From positions 62,001 through 126,000 of the forward strand of contig NZ_QWLM01000007.1 in NCBI RefSeq assembly GCF_003515945.1: DNA of 64,000 nt, in the 5' to 3' direction. This DNA comes from Dermacoccus abyssi. GTDB lineage: Bacteria; Actinomycetota; Actinomycetes; Actinomycetales; Dermatophilaceae. The position numbers and the translations under genes were made by a program. Below the pieces are notes generated by a model, which was not told the origin of the DNA, searched no databases, and was given only the letters and a program-made list of their open reading frames with translations. This document shows, one piece after another, positions 57,404-64,000 of this stretch; within the stretch, counting starts at the first letter, position 1, and each line of letters opens with the position of its first letter.

Positions 57404-58522
57404 ATGAAACTCGATCTCGACGCCGTCCGCCGAGCGACCCTCACCCACGGGTACGAGCGCGCCATGCGCCCGGCCCTGTTCCGCATCGGCGGGGGAGATG
57501 CCGAGGCCGCACACCACGCGACCCTCCAGGCGATGGCGCAGTTCGGTTCGCTGCCCGCCGCCGGGCTCATCGCCGACGTCGTCGGAGCAGCCCTCGGCGC
57601 ACCCGACGACGCCGTGACGATCGCGGGGATCCGCTTCCCGGGCCGCGTCGGCCTCGCCGCCGGCGTCGACAAGGACGGCGTCGCCGTCACCTCCTGGGGC
57701 GCGTTGGGCTTCGGCCACGTCGAGGTCGGCACCGTCACCGCCGAGGCGCAGCCGGGCAACCCGCAGCCGCGCCTGTTCCGCCTCAAGGCCAGTCACGGCC
57801 TCATCAACCGCATGGGGTTCAACAACGACGGCTCCCAGGCGCTCGCGGCCACACTGCGTCGCGCACGGTCGAGCGGCAACCTCTCGATTCCCGTCGGCGT
57901 CAGCCTCGGCAAGACGAAGACGACGCCCGTCGAGGAAGCCACACGCGACTACCTCACGTCGCTCGGGCGGCTCAGCGGCCTGGCTGACTACTTCGCCGTC
58001 AACGTCTCCAGCCCCAACACGCCCGGCCTGCGGACCCTGCAGGACAAGGCGCCGCTTCTCGAACTGCTCCAGTCGATCACCGCTCGCGAACGCAACCTCG
58101 CGGCCGAACGCGGCGCGCATCCGACGCCCGTCTTCGTCAAGATCGCCCCCGACCTCACCGAGGACGCCCTCGAGGACGTGCTCGAGGTGGCCCACGGCTC
58201 GGGTGTCTCCGGCCTCATCGCGACGAACACGACGCTCGCGCGTGACGGCCTCGCCCGCGCCGACCTCACCCTTGCGTCCGAGGCCGGCGGTCTCTCGGGT
58301 GCCCCGCTGACGCGTCGCGCCCGCGAGGTCGTCGGGTTCCTCGCGAGTCGCACTCAGCTGCCCATCATCGGGGTCGGCGGCATCATGTCCGCCGACGACG
58401 GTCTCGCGCTCATGGACTCCGGCGCCGACCTGCTCCAGGTCTACAGCGGCTTCATCTACAAGGGGCCGGGCCTCGTCCGCGATCTCAACGAGGCCCTGCG
58501 CACGCGAGCCCGCCGCGGCTGA
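57404..58522 (+). CDS. pyrD: Dihydroorotate dehydrogenase (quinone, class 2)
   Basis: The protein has 372 residues. The N-terminal helical membrane-associating region (GYERAMRPALFRIGGGDAEA) marks class 2. The FMN barrel has FPGRVGLAAGVDKDG, INRMGFNNDG, VSLGKTKTTP, NVSSPNTPGLRTLQ with the catalytic Ser region, and PIIGVGGIMSADDGLALM. It oxidises dihydroorotate to orotate in pyrimidine synthesis and passes electrons to the quinone pool. Confidence 0.96.
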   Translation: MKLDLDAVRRATLTHGYERAMRPALFRIGGGDAEAAHHATLQAMAQFGSLPAAGLIADVVGAALGAPDDAVTIAGIRFPGRVGLAAGVDKDGVAVTSWGALGFGHVEVGTVTAEAQPGNPQPRLFRLKASHGLINRMGFNNDGSQALAATLRRARSSGNLSIPVGVSLGKTKTTPVEEATRDYLTSLGRLSGLADYFAVNVSSPNTPGLRTLQDKAPLLELLQSITARERNLAAERGAHPTPVFVKIAPDLTEDALEDVLEVAHGSGVSGLIATNTTLARDGLARADLTLASEAGGLSGAPLTRRAREVVGFLASRTQLPIIGVGGIMSADDGLALMDSGADLLQVYSGFIYKGPGLVRDLNEALRTRARRG

Positions 58523-58571
58523 ACCTTCCACAGGGCCAATCGGTTCGGCCCCTCGCGCCCGGTCCGCCGGA

Positions 58572-58577
58572 TAAGGT
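58572..58577 (+). promoter_or_regulatory. -10 hexamer of the mutase large-subunit gene
   Basis: TAAGGT lies 6 nt before the ATG at 58584. No cobalamin riboswitch is visible in the 61-bp leader region. Confidence 0.45.
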
Positions 58578-58583
58578 GCGGCT

Positions 58584-60182
58584 ATGAGTGGCGCAACGGA
58601 TCGCAGTCGGATGACGGAGTCGGGGCTCGGGCTCAAGCCCGTGTACACGGCGAACGATCTTTCGGGGTTCAACGCCGACGAACGACTCGGCAATCCGGGG
58701 GAGTACCCGTTCACCCGCGGCGTGTACCCCTCGATGTACACCGGTCGCCCCTGGACGATGCGCCAGTACGCCGGCTTCGGCACCGCCCGGGAGAGCAACC
58801 AGCGCTACCACGAGCTCGTCGCCAACGGCACCGGCGGCCTCTCCGTCGCCTTCGACCTGCCGACCCAGATGGGCTACGACTCGGATGCGGCTCTCGCGCA
58901 CGGTGAGGTCGGCAAGGTCGGCGTCGCCATCGACTCGCTCGACGACATGCTCGTTCTCTTCGACGGCCTGCCGCTCGACGAGGTCTCCACCTCGATGACG
59001 ATCAACGCGCCGGCCTCGAGCCTGCTGCTCATGTACCAGCTCGCCGCGGAACGTCAGGGCATCCCGGGAGCCAAGCTCACCGGAACGATCCAGAACGACG
59101 TGCTCAAGGAGTACATCGCGCGCGGCACGTACATCTACCCGCCGGCCGAATCCCTGCGCCTCATCTCGAACATCTTCGAGTACTGCCACAAGGAGATTCC
59201 GCGCTGGAACACGATCTCCATCTCGGGCTACCACATGGCCGAGGCGGGAGCGACGCCCGCGCAGGAGATCGCCTTCACCCTGGCCAACGCCAAGGAGTAC
59301 GTGCGCGCCGCGCTCGCGGCCGGCCTCGACGTCGACGACTTCGCCCCGCGCCTGTCGTTCTTCTTCGTCGCCCGCACGACGCTGCTCGAGGAGGTCGCCA
59401 AGTTCCGCGCGGCCAGGCGCCTGTGGGCGCGCATCATGCGCGAGGAGTTCGGTTCGAAGAACCCGAAGTCGCAGATGCTGCGCTTCCACACCCAAACAGC
59501 AGGCGTGCAGCTCACCGCGCAGCAGCCCGAGGTCAACCTCGTGCGCGTCGCGCTGCAGGGCCTCGGCGCCGTGCTCGGCGGTACGCAGAGCCTGCACACC
59601 AACTCGTACGACGAGGCCATCGCTCTGCCCACGGCCAAGGCGGCCCGCCTCGCCCTGCGCACCCAGCAGATCCTTGCGTTCGAGACCGACGTGACGAAGA
59701 CCGTCGACCCGTTCGCAGGCAGTTACGTCGTGGAGTCGATGACGAACGACCTCGAGGAGGAGGCGCTCGCGCTCATCCAGGCCGTCGAGGACAAGGGCGG
59801 CGCCGTCAAGGCCATCGAAGAGGGCTTCCAGAAGACCGAGATCGAGAAGAGCGCCTACGACGTGGCGCTGCAGATCGACCACGGCGAGCGCGTCGTCGTC
59901 GGCGTCAACCGCTACCAGCTCGACGAGGAGGAGCCCTACGAGCCCCTTCGCGTCGACCCGGCCATCGAGGCCGAGCAGTGCGAGCGGCTTGCGCAGCTGC
60001 GCAAGAACCGTGACCAGAGCGTCGTCGACGCAGCCCTCGAGAAGATGCAGAAGGCCGCGCAGGGCAACGACAACGTCCTGTGGCCCATGCGTGACGCCCA
60101 CGCCGCCGGCGCCACTGGTGGCGAGGTCAGCGACGCTCTGCGCGAGGTCTGGGGGAAGTACGTCCCGCAGGATGTGTTCTGA
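58584..60182 (+). CDS. Acyl-CoA mutase large subunit, methylmalonyl-CoA mutase type
   Basis: The protein has 532 residues: the catalytic TIM barrel of the B12-dependent acyl-CoA mutases without the C-terminal B12 domain. Landmarks are [93 protein letters not shown] and [19 protein letters not shown]. Tyr62 and Arg180 occupy the places of Tyr89 and Arg207 of the Propionibacterium mutase, with the same spacing of 118. Isobutyryl-CoA mutases carry Phe and Gln there, so methylmalonyl-CoA is the expected substrate. The B12 subunit is encoded at 8701-9132. Confidence 0.92.
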   Translation: MSGATDRSRMTESGLGLKPVYTANDLSGFNADERLGNPGEYPFTRGVYPSMYTGRPWTMRQYAGFGTARESNQRYHELVANGTGGLSVAFDLPTQMGYDSDAALAHGEVGKVGVAIDSLDDMLVLFDGLPLDEVSTSMTINAPASSLLLMYQLAAERQGIPGAKLTGTIQNDVLKEYIARGTYIYPPAESLRLISNIFEYCHKEIPRWNTISISGYHMAEAGATPAQEIAFTLANAKEYVRAALAAGLDVDDFAPRLSFFFVARTTLLEEVAKFRAARRLWARIMREEFGSKNPKSQMLRFHTQTAGVQLTAQQPEVNLVRVALQGLGAVLGGTQSLHTNSYDEAIALPTAKAARLALRTQQILAFETDVTKTVDPFAGSYVVESMTNDLEEEALALIQAVEDKGGAVKAIEEGFQKTEIEKSAYDVALQIDHGERVVVGVNRYQLDEEEPYEPLRVDPAIEAEQCERLAQLRKNRDQSVVDAALEKMQKAAQGNDNVLWPMRDAHAAGATGGEVSDALREVWGKYVPQDVF

Positions 60183-60218
60183 GCCGGTGCTGATCCGCTC
60201 GTTCGACGACATGAGGAG

Positions 60219-60749
60219 ATGGTGGCGCTGAGTCGCCCGAAACTGTCACAGGCAGGGCTCGGTCAGCGCATCGCGACCATCGCGTTGCTGCTGCTTGCCC
60301 TCATTGCCGCCATCGCGTTGCTCTCGCGTGGCTCGGATGACGGCCGATCGTCCGGGCCCGCGCCCTCGCCGTTCACAGCGCAGAGCTACGGCAGCGACAC
60401 TTCCGCCTCGGGCGGGTCGGACGGCTCGAGTTCTTCACCCTCGTCGTCGCAGGCGAGGGGTGGGGAGGACGGCCTCGCCACCGTGCGTCTGTCGCAACTG
60501 CCGCGTCAGGCTCGAGAGACGGTGGCGCTCATCGACGACGGTGGGCCCTACCCCTACCGCCGTGACGGCGTCGTCTTCGGCAATCGCGAACGGATCCTCC
60601 CGCGCCAGGCGCCCGGCTGGTATCACGAGTACACGGTGAGCACCCCGGGCTCGTCCGACCGCGGGGCGCGCAGGATCGTCACGGGCAAGGACGGCACGAT
60701 GTATTACACGGACGATCATTACGAGACGTTCAGGAGGGTCGTGCGATGA
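60219..60749 (+). CDS. Membrane-anchored barnase-like ribonuclease
   Basis: The protein has 176 residues. An N-terminal anchor (IATIALLLLALIAAIALL, residues 18-35) is followed by a Ser/Gly-rich linker to about residue 80 and a guanyl-specific ribonuclease domain of the N1/T1/barnase group: FGNRERILPRQAPGWYHEYT, GARRIVTGKDG, YYTDDHYETFRRV. Candidate catalytic residues are Glu137, Arg148/151/152 and His167, in the barnase order E-R-H. No clear signal-peptidase site follows the anchor. The barstar-like gene overlaps its stop by 4 nt. Confidence 0.87.
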   Translation: MVALSRPKLSQAGLGQRIATIALLLLALIAAIALLSRGSDDGRSSGPAPSPFTAQSYGSDTSASGGSDGSSSSPSSSQARGGEDGLATVRLSQLPRQARETVALIDDGGPYPYRRDGVVFGNRERILPRQAPGWYHEYTVSTPGSSDRGARRIVTGKDGTMYYTDDHYETFRRVVR

Positions 60750-61225
60750 CGACCGCAGCGGTACGAGACCTCGTGACGGCGGGACGTGGCGGCTGGGTGC
60801 CGCGCGGCCTCGTGGGCCCGACGGCCGACGAACTGCGAACGATCTGCGCCGACTCCGGGTGGGCGTTCGCCGAGGTGACGTTGAACGGCGTCGTCGACAA
60901 GAAGGGGCTGATGCGCACCCTCGCCCAACAGCTCGGCCTTCCCGACCACTTCGGGCACAACTGGGACGCGCTCGCGGACTGCCTCGCGGATCTGGCCCCC
61001 GAAGCTCCCGGCGTCGTCCTGCGTCTGCGCGGGTTGTGGCGCATTCCCGAACCGCTCGTCGAGCCGCTCGTCGAGGTTCTCGACGAGCGCGTAGGCGCTG
61101 CCATCCATCGCGACGACCTCGAGGCCGGGCGGCCGATTGCGGGGGAGGGGTCGGACGACGGAGTTCCGCACGCTTCCGCGCCGCTGCTCATCGTGGCCGA
61201 CCCACCTCTTCCGGTGCGTCGCTGA
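60746..61225 (+). CDS. Barstar-family inhibitor
   Basis: The protein has 159 residues. The barstar core includes the strand-helix WAFAEVTLNGVVDKKGLMRT and LGLPDHFGHNWDALADCLAD, the region that in barstar plugs the ribonuclease active site. Extra residues at both ends make it longer than the classical 90. ATGA overlap with the ribonuclease gene indicates coupled translation, as expected for an enzyme and its cytoplasmic inhibitor. Confidence 0.88.
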   Translation: MTTAAVRDLVTAGRGGWVPRGLVGPTADELRTICADSGWAFAEVTLNGVVDKKGLMRTLAQQLGLPDHFGHNWDALADCLADLAPEAPGVVLRLRGLWRIPEPLVEPLVEVLDERVGAAIHRDDLEAGRPIAGEGSDDGVPHASAPLLIVADPPLPVRR

Positions 61226-61289
61226 GCACTTATCACACGAAGGAATCCGGGCGGTGGATAACGGTTAGGTCACCACTCGTCATCCGCCC

Positions 61290-61318
61290 TTATTGTCCCT
61301 GTGACTCGCGGGTACGCT
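61290..61318 (+). promoter_or_regulatory. Putative promoter of the BMP lipoprotein gene
   Basis: TTATTG (61290-61295) and TACGCT (61313-61318) are spaced 17 bp apart in the 169-bp gap before the gene, giving a leader of about 70 nt. Confidence 0.45.
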
Positions 61319-61394
61319 TGGTGGGTTGGCAGTCGTGACTGCGACGCCCGATCTGCTCGACGGCCCTCGCGCCGCTTAACCCAAGGAGTGCCCC

Positions 61395-62450
61395 GTGAAG
61401 CGGGTTGTTTCCATCGCTGCCGCCGTCGCTATGACGGCCGGCCTCGCCGCCTGTGGTTCGAACGACAAGTCCGCCGGCGGTTCCGGCAACGGTTCCTCGG
61501 GTTCCGAGTTCAAGGCCGCCATCGCCTTCGACGTGGGCGGTCGTGGTGACCACTCCTTCAACGACGCCTCGTACGCGGGTATGGAAGCGGCGAAGAAGAA
61601 GATCCCGAACCTCAAGATCACGACCGCCGAGGCCGGCGAGGGTGAGAACGACCAGGCTCGCGAGAACCGTCTCAGCCAGCTCGCGGCGTCGGGCAACAAG
61701 GCGATCGTCGCGGTCGGCTTCGTCTACGCCAAGTCCATCGGCAACGTCGCCAAGAAGTACCCGAACGTGAAGTTCGCCATCATCGACGACGCGTCGCCCG
61801 ACTCCAAGGGCACGAACGTCGAGCAGATCACCTTCAAGGAGCACGAGGCGTCCTACCTCGCCGGCGTCGCCGCCGCGAAGATGAGCAAGACGGGCCACAT
61901 CGGCTTCGTCGGTGGCGTCAACGTTCCGCTGATCCAGAAGTTCGAGGCCGGTTACTTCGCGGGCGCCAAGCACGCCAACCCGAAGATCAAGATCGACAAG
62001 ACGTACCTCACGCCGGCCGGTGACTTCAGCGGCTTCGCTGCTCCGGACAAGGGCAAGGCCTCGGCCAACTCGATGTTCCAGAAGGGCGCCGACATCGTCT
62101 ACGCCGCTGCCGGCAAGTCGGGTGACGGCGTCATCCAGGCCGCGCACTCCGCGGGCAAGTGGGCCATCGGTGTCGACTCCGACCAGGCCCTGACGGCCGA
62201 CAAGTCCGTCGCCGGCTCGGTGCTCACCTCCGCCATGAAGAACTGCTCCGGAACGGTCGAGGACTTCGTCAACTCCGTCAAGGACGACAAGTTCTCCGGC
62301 GGCAACAAGGAGTTCGGCCTCAAGGAGGACGGCGTCTCGCTGGCCACGACGGGCAACCACCTGTCGGCCGAGGCGAAGAAGGCTGTCGACGACGCCAAGA
62401 AGGAGATCGTCGAGGGCAAGGTCAAGGTTTCCCCGACCCCGTCCAAGTAA
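61395..62450 (+). CDS. BMP-family ABC transporter substrate-binding lipoprotein
   Basis: The protein has 351 residues from a GTG with AAGGAG upstream. The lipobox is GLAAC (Cys20). The mature protein has the BMP/PnrA features FDVGGRGDHSFNDASYAGME, AVGFVYAKSIGNVAKKYPNV, ITFKEHEASYLAGVAAAKM, HIGFVGGVNVPLIQKFEAGY and WAIGVDSDQALTAD. PnrA-type proteins bind purine nucleosides. The ABC ATPase downstream completes part of the importer; permeases should lie past the window end. Confidence 0.93.
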   Translation: MKRVVSIAAAVAMTAGLAACGSNDKSAGGSGNGSSGSEFKAAIAFDVGGRGDHSFNDASYAGMEAAKKKIPNLKITTAEAGEGENDQARENRLSQLAASGNKAIVAVGFVYAKSIGNVAKKYPNVKFAIIDDASPDSKGTNVEQITFKEHEASYLAGVAAAKMSKTGHIGFVGGVNVPLIQKFEAGYFAGAKHANPKIKIDKTYLTPAGDFSGFAAPDKGKASANSMFQKGADIVYAAAGKSGDGVIQAAHSAGKWAIGVDSDQALTADKSVAGSVLTSAMKNCSGTVEDFVNSVKDDKFSGGNKEFGLKEDGVSLATTGNHLSAEAKKAVDDAKKEIVEGKVKVSPTPSK

Positions 62451-62462
62451 TTCCACAACGGC

Positions 62463-62503
62463 TCAAGGTCCGGCATGCGGGTATCCTGCGTGCCGGACCT
62501 TGA
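62463..62503 (+). terminator. Attenuating hairpin between the lipoprotein and ATPase genes
   Basis: A 16-bp stem (62463-62478 with 62488-62503, one wobble) and a 9-nt loop, 12 bp after the stop. In binding-protein-dependent operons such a hairpin commonly keeps the binding-protein mRNA in excess. Confidence 0.75.
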
Positions 62504-62517
62504 CGGTTTGACCAGGA

Positions 62518-64000
62518 GTGTGCGTCATCGACACCACCGACACCCCCGAAGCGCCCACCGGCGTGAGCGGCATCGCCGTCGCCGATGTGACGGCGCCCCC
62601 GAGCGGGGCCCTCGCCGTCGACCTCGACGGCATCACGAAGCGATTCCCCGGCGTCGTCGCCAACAAGGACCTGCACCTGCAGGTCGCGCGCGGCACGATC
62701 CACGCCATCGTCGGCGAGAACGGTGCCGGTAAGTCGACGCTCATGAAGATCCTTTACGGCGTGCAGAAGCCGGACGAAGGCACGATCCGCATCAACGGCG
62801 ACGAGGTCTCCTTCTCCTCCCCGAAGGACGCCATCAAGGCCGGCGTCGGCATGGTGTTCCAGCACTTCATGCTGGCCGACAACCTCACGGTGCTCGAGAA
62901 CGTCGTCCTCGGCGCCGAGAAGCTGCACGGCATCGGCTCCAAGGCCCGTGACGAGATCAAGCGCATCTCCGACGCCTACGGCCTCGACGTGCGCCCCGAG
63001 ATGATGGTCGCCGACCTCGGCGTCGGCGCCCGCCAGCGCGTGGAGATCCTCAAGGTTCTCTACCGCGGCGCCAAGATCCTCATCCTCGACGAGCCCACGG
63101 CCGTGCTCGTGCCGCAGGAGGTCGACGAACTCTTCGGCAACCTCAAGGAGATGAAGTCCGAGGGCCTCACCGTCCTGTTCATCTCGCACAAGCTCGACGA
63201 GGTGCGCGGCGTCGCCGACGACATCACCGTCATCCGCCGCGGCACGACCATCGACCGCGTCAAGAGCTCGTCGGTGACGAGCAAACAGCTCGCCGAGCTC
63301 ATGGTCGGTTCGCAGCTGCCGACGCCCGAGACGCAGGAGTCGACGGTCACCGACCGCGTCGTCATGCAGATCACCGACGTCACGCTCGCCGATCCGGCCG
63401 GTGGCCCCGCGCTGCTGTCCGACCTCGACCTCACGATCCACGCCGGTGAGGTGCTCGGTATTGCAGGTGTCGAGGGCAACGGCCAGGCCGAGCTCGTCGA
63501 GACGATCCTCGGCATGCGCCGCGCGGACGCCGGCACCGTCGTCGTCGAGAACGACGACATCACGGCGTGGCCCACGCGTCGCATCCGTGAGAACGGCATC
63601 GGCTACATCCCCGAGGACCGTCACCGCCACGCCCTGCTTCTCGGCGCGCCGCTTTGGGAGAACCGCATGCTCGGCCACCAGCGTCAGGAGCCGGCGAGCA
63701 AGGGCTGGCGTCTCACGCCCAAGGCCGCGAAGGACGACACGCAGCGCATCGTCGAGGCCTACGACGTGCGTACGCCGAGCATCGACGTCACCGCCGGTTC
63801 GCTCTCGGGTGGTAACCAGCAGAAGCTCATCTTCGGCCGCGAGATGTCGCACGCCCCGCGCGTGCTCGTCGCCGCCCACCCCACCCGTGGTGTCGACGTC
63901 GGCGCCCAGTCGGCGATCTGGGACCACATCAAGGACGCCCGCCGCGAGGGTCTCGCCGTGCTCCTCATCTCCGCGGACCTCGACGAGCTCATCGGTCTGT
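62518..64000 (+). CDS. Two-domain sugar/nucleoside ABC transporter ATP-binding protein (3' truncated)
   Basis: At least 494 residues, cut by the window end. First ATPase domain: GENGAGKSTLMKILYG (Walker A), GVGMVFQHFMLAD (Q loop), LGVGARQRVEILKVLYRG (a degenerate signature lacking LSGG), LILDEPTAVLVPQEVDEL. Second domain: LGIAGVEGNGQAELVETIL as a degenerate P-loop, and SLSGGNQQKLIFGREM. This asymmetric pattern is that of the RbsA/NupO group. Start uncertain: GTG 62518 follows the in-frame stop at 62509 and overlaps an AGGAG; GTG 62563 is the alternative. Confidence 0.9.
   Translation, partial: MCVIDTTDTPEAPTGVSGIAVADVTAPPSGALAVDLDGITKRFPGVVANKDLHLQVARGTIHAIVGENGAGKSTLMKILYGVQKPDEGTIRINGDEVSFSSPKDAIKAGVGMVFQHFMLADNLTVLENVVLGAEKLHGIGSKARDEIKRISDAYGLDVRPEMMVADLGVGARQRVEILKVLYRGAKILILDEPTAVLVPQEVDELFGNLKEMKSEGLTVLFISHKLDEVRGVADDITVIRRGTTIDRVKSSSVTSKQLAELMVGSQLPTPETQESTVTDRVVMQITDVTLADPAGGPALLSDLDLTIHAGEVLGIAGVEGNGQAELVETILGMRRADAGTVVVENDDITAWPTRRIRENGIGYIPEDRHRHALLLGAPLWENRMLGHQRQEPASKGWRLTPKAAKDDTQRIVEAYDVRTPSIDVTAGSLSGGNQQKLIFGREMSHAPRVLVAAHPTRGVDVGAQSAIWDHIKDARREGLAVLLISADLDELIGL

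Noticed and set aside
58523-58583. Cobalamin riboswitch before the mutase gene
   Set aside because: Only 61 bp are available, no B12-box-like sequence is visible, and a -10 hexamer lies 6 nt before the start.
56930-58798. 622-codon minus-strand ORF opposite manC and pyrD
   Set aside because: Antisense shadow of two well-identified genes; no motifs.
61243-61291. Inverted repeat GGGCGG...CCGCCC before the BMP lipoprotein gene, as another member of the palindrome set
   Set aside because: Arms are only six bases before mismatches begin; too weak to count with elements A-F.

Overview
The window is high-GC, densely coded chromosomal DNA of an actinobacterium, most likely from the order Micrococcales. 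The order uvrD/pcrA - sucC - sucD - PerM-like membrane protein - purN - purH matches the Mycobacterium tuberculosis uvrD1-sucCD-perM-purNH block. A folD-DUF3017 pair and many starts that look leaderless (a TAnnnT hexamer 6-7 nt before the start codon) point the same way. I place it in or near Dermacoccaceae/Intrasporangiaceae by general resemblance only; there is no rRNA gene to confirm this, and I found no rRNA, tRNA or CRISPR array.

Layout. 1-5.1 kb: end of a Nudix-like gene, a broken membrane-protein gene, and a divergent PspC / PspC-histidine kinase / LuxR-type regulator set resembling a LiaFSR envelope-stress module. 5.1-21.3 kb: housekeeping genes (DedA, PcrA helicase, B12-binding mutase subunit, SucCD, two paralogous Ser-rich lipoproteins, PerM-like protein, PurN, PurH, DMT exporter, SGNH hydrolase, FolD, DUF3017). 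A DUF559 nuclease-like gene flanked by inverted copies of a 58-bp palindrome interrupts this block at 15-16 kb. 21.3-27.7 kb: a glycosyltransferase remnant, an atypical-codon UDP-glucose dehydrogenase, exonuclease III, a phosphatase-like protein, a HAD phosphatase, a degenerate Nudix protein and NADP-isocitrate dehydrogenase.

27.7-48.5 kb is an exopolysaccharide locus of the Wzx/Wzy type: tyrosine phosphatase (Wzb-like) divergent from a tyrosine autokinase (Wzc-like), an unusual nucleotidyltransferase-PqqD fusion followed by a 41-codon coupled ORF, five glycosyltransferases (GT2, WecG/TagA, GT4, GT2, GT4), a Wzy-like polymerase, a Wzx-like flippase, dTDP-rhamnose genes (rmlD, rmlB, rmlA, rmlC), and a WbaP-like initiating sugar-phosphate transferase. 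Between rmlC and the WbaP-like gene lies an insertion-sequence graveyard (two IS30 copies, an IS3 orfA scrap, two IS481 scraps) that also holds a Tat-type secreted protein. 48.7-64 kb returns to core genes: a DeoR regulator, TrpS, a 2H phosphoesterase, SdhCAB, an MgtA-like mannosyltransferase, mannose-1-phosphate guanylyltransferase, PyrD, the large subunit of methylmalonyl-CoA mutase, a barnase/barstar-like pair, a BMP-family lipoprotein, and a nucleoside-type ABC ATPase cut by the window end.

How they work together: the mutase halves (8.7 kb and 58.6 kb) would make succinyl-CoA, which SucCD and SdhCAB carry on through the TCA cycle. Ugd, the rml genes and the GDP-mannose gene supply sugar nucleotides for the polysaccharide locus and for mannolipids. 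The least explained parts are the DUF559 gene with its palindrome flanks, the wider set of about 60-bp intergenic palindromes, and the nucleotidyltransferase-PqqD fusion with its coupled small ORF.
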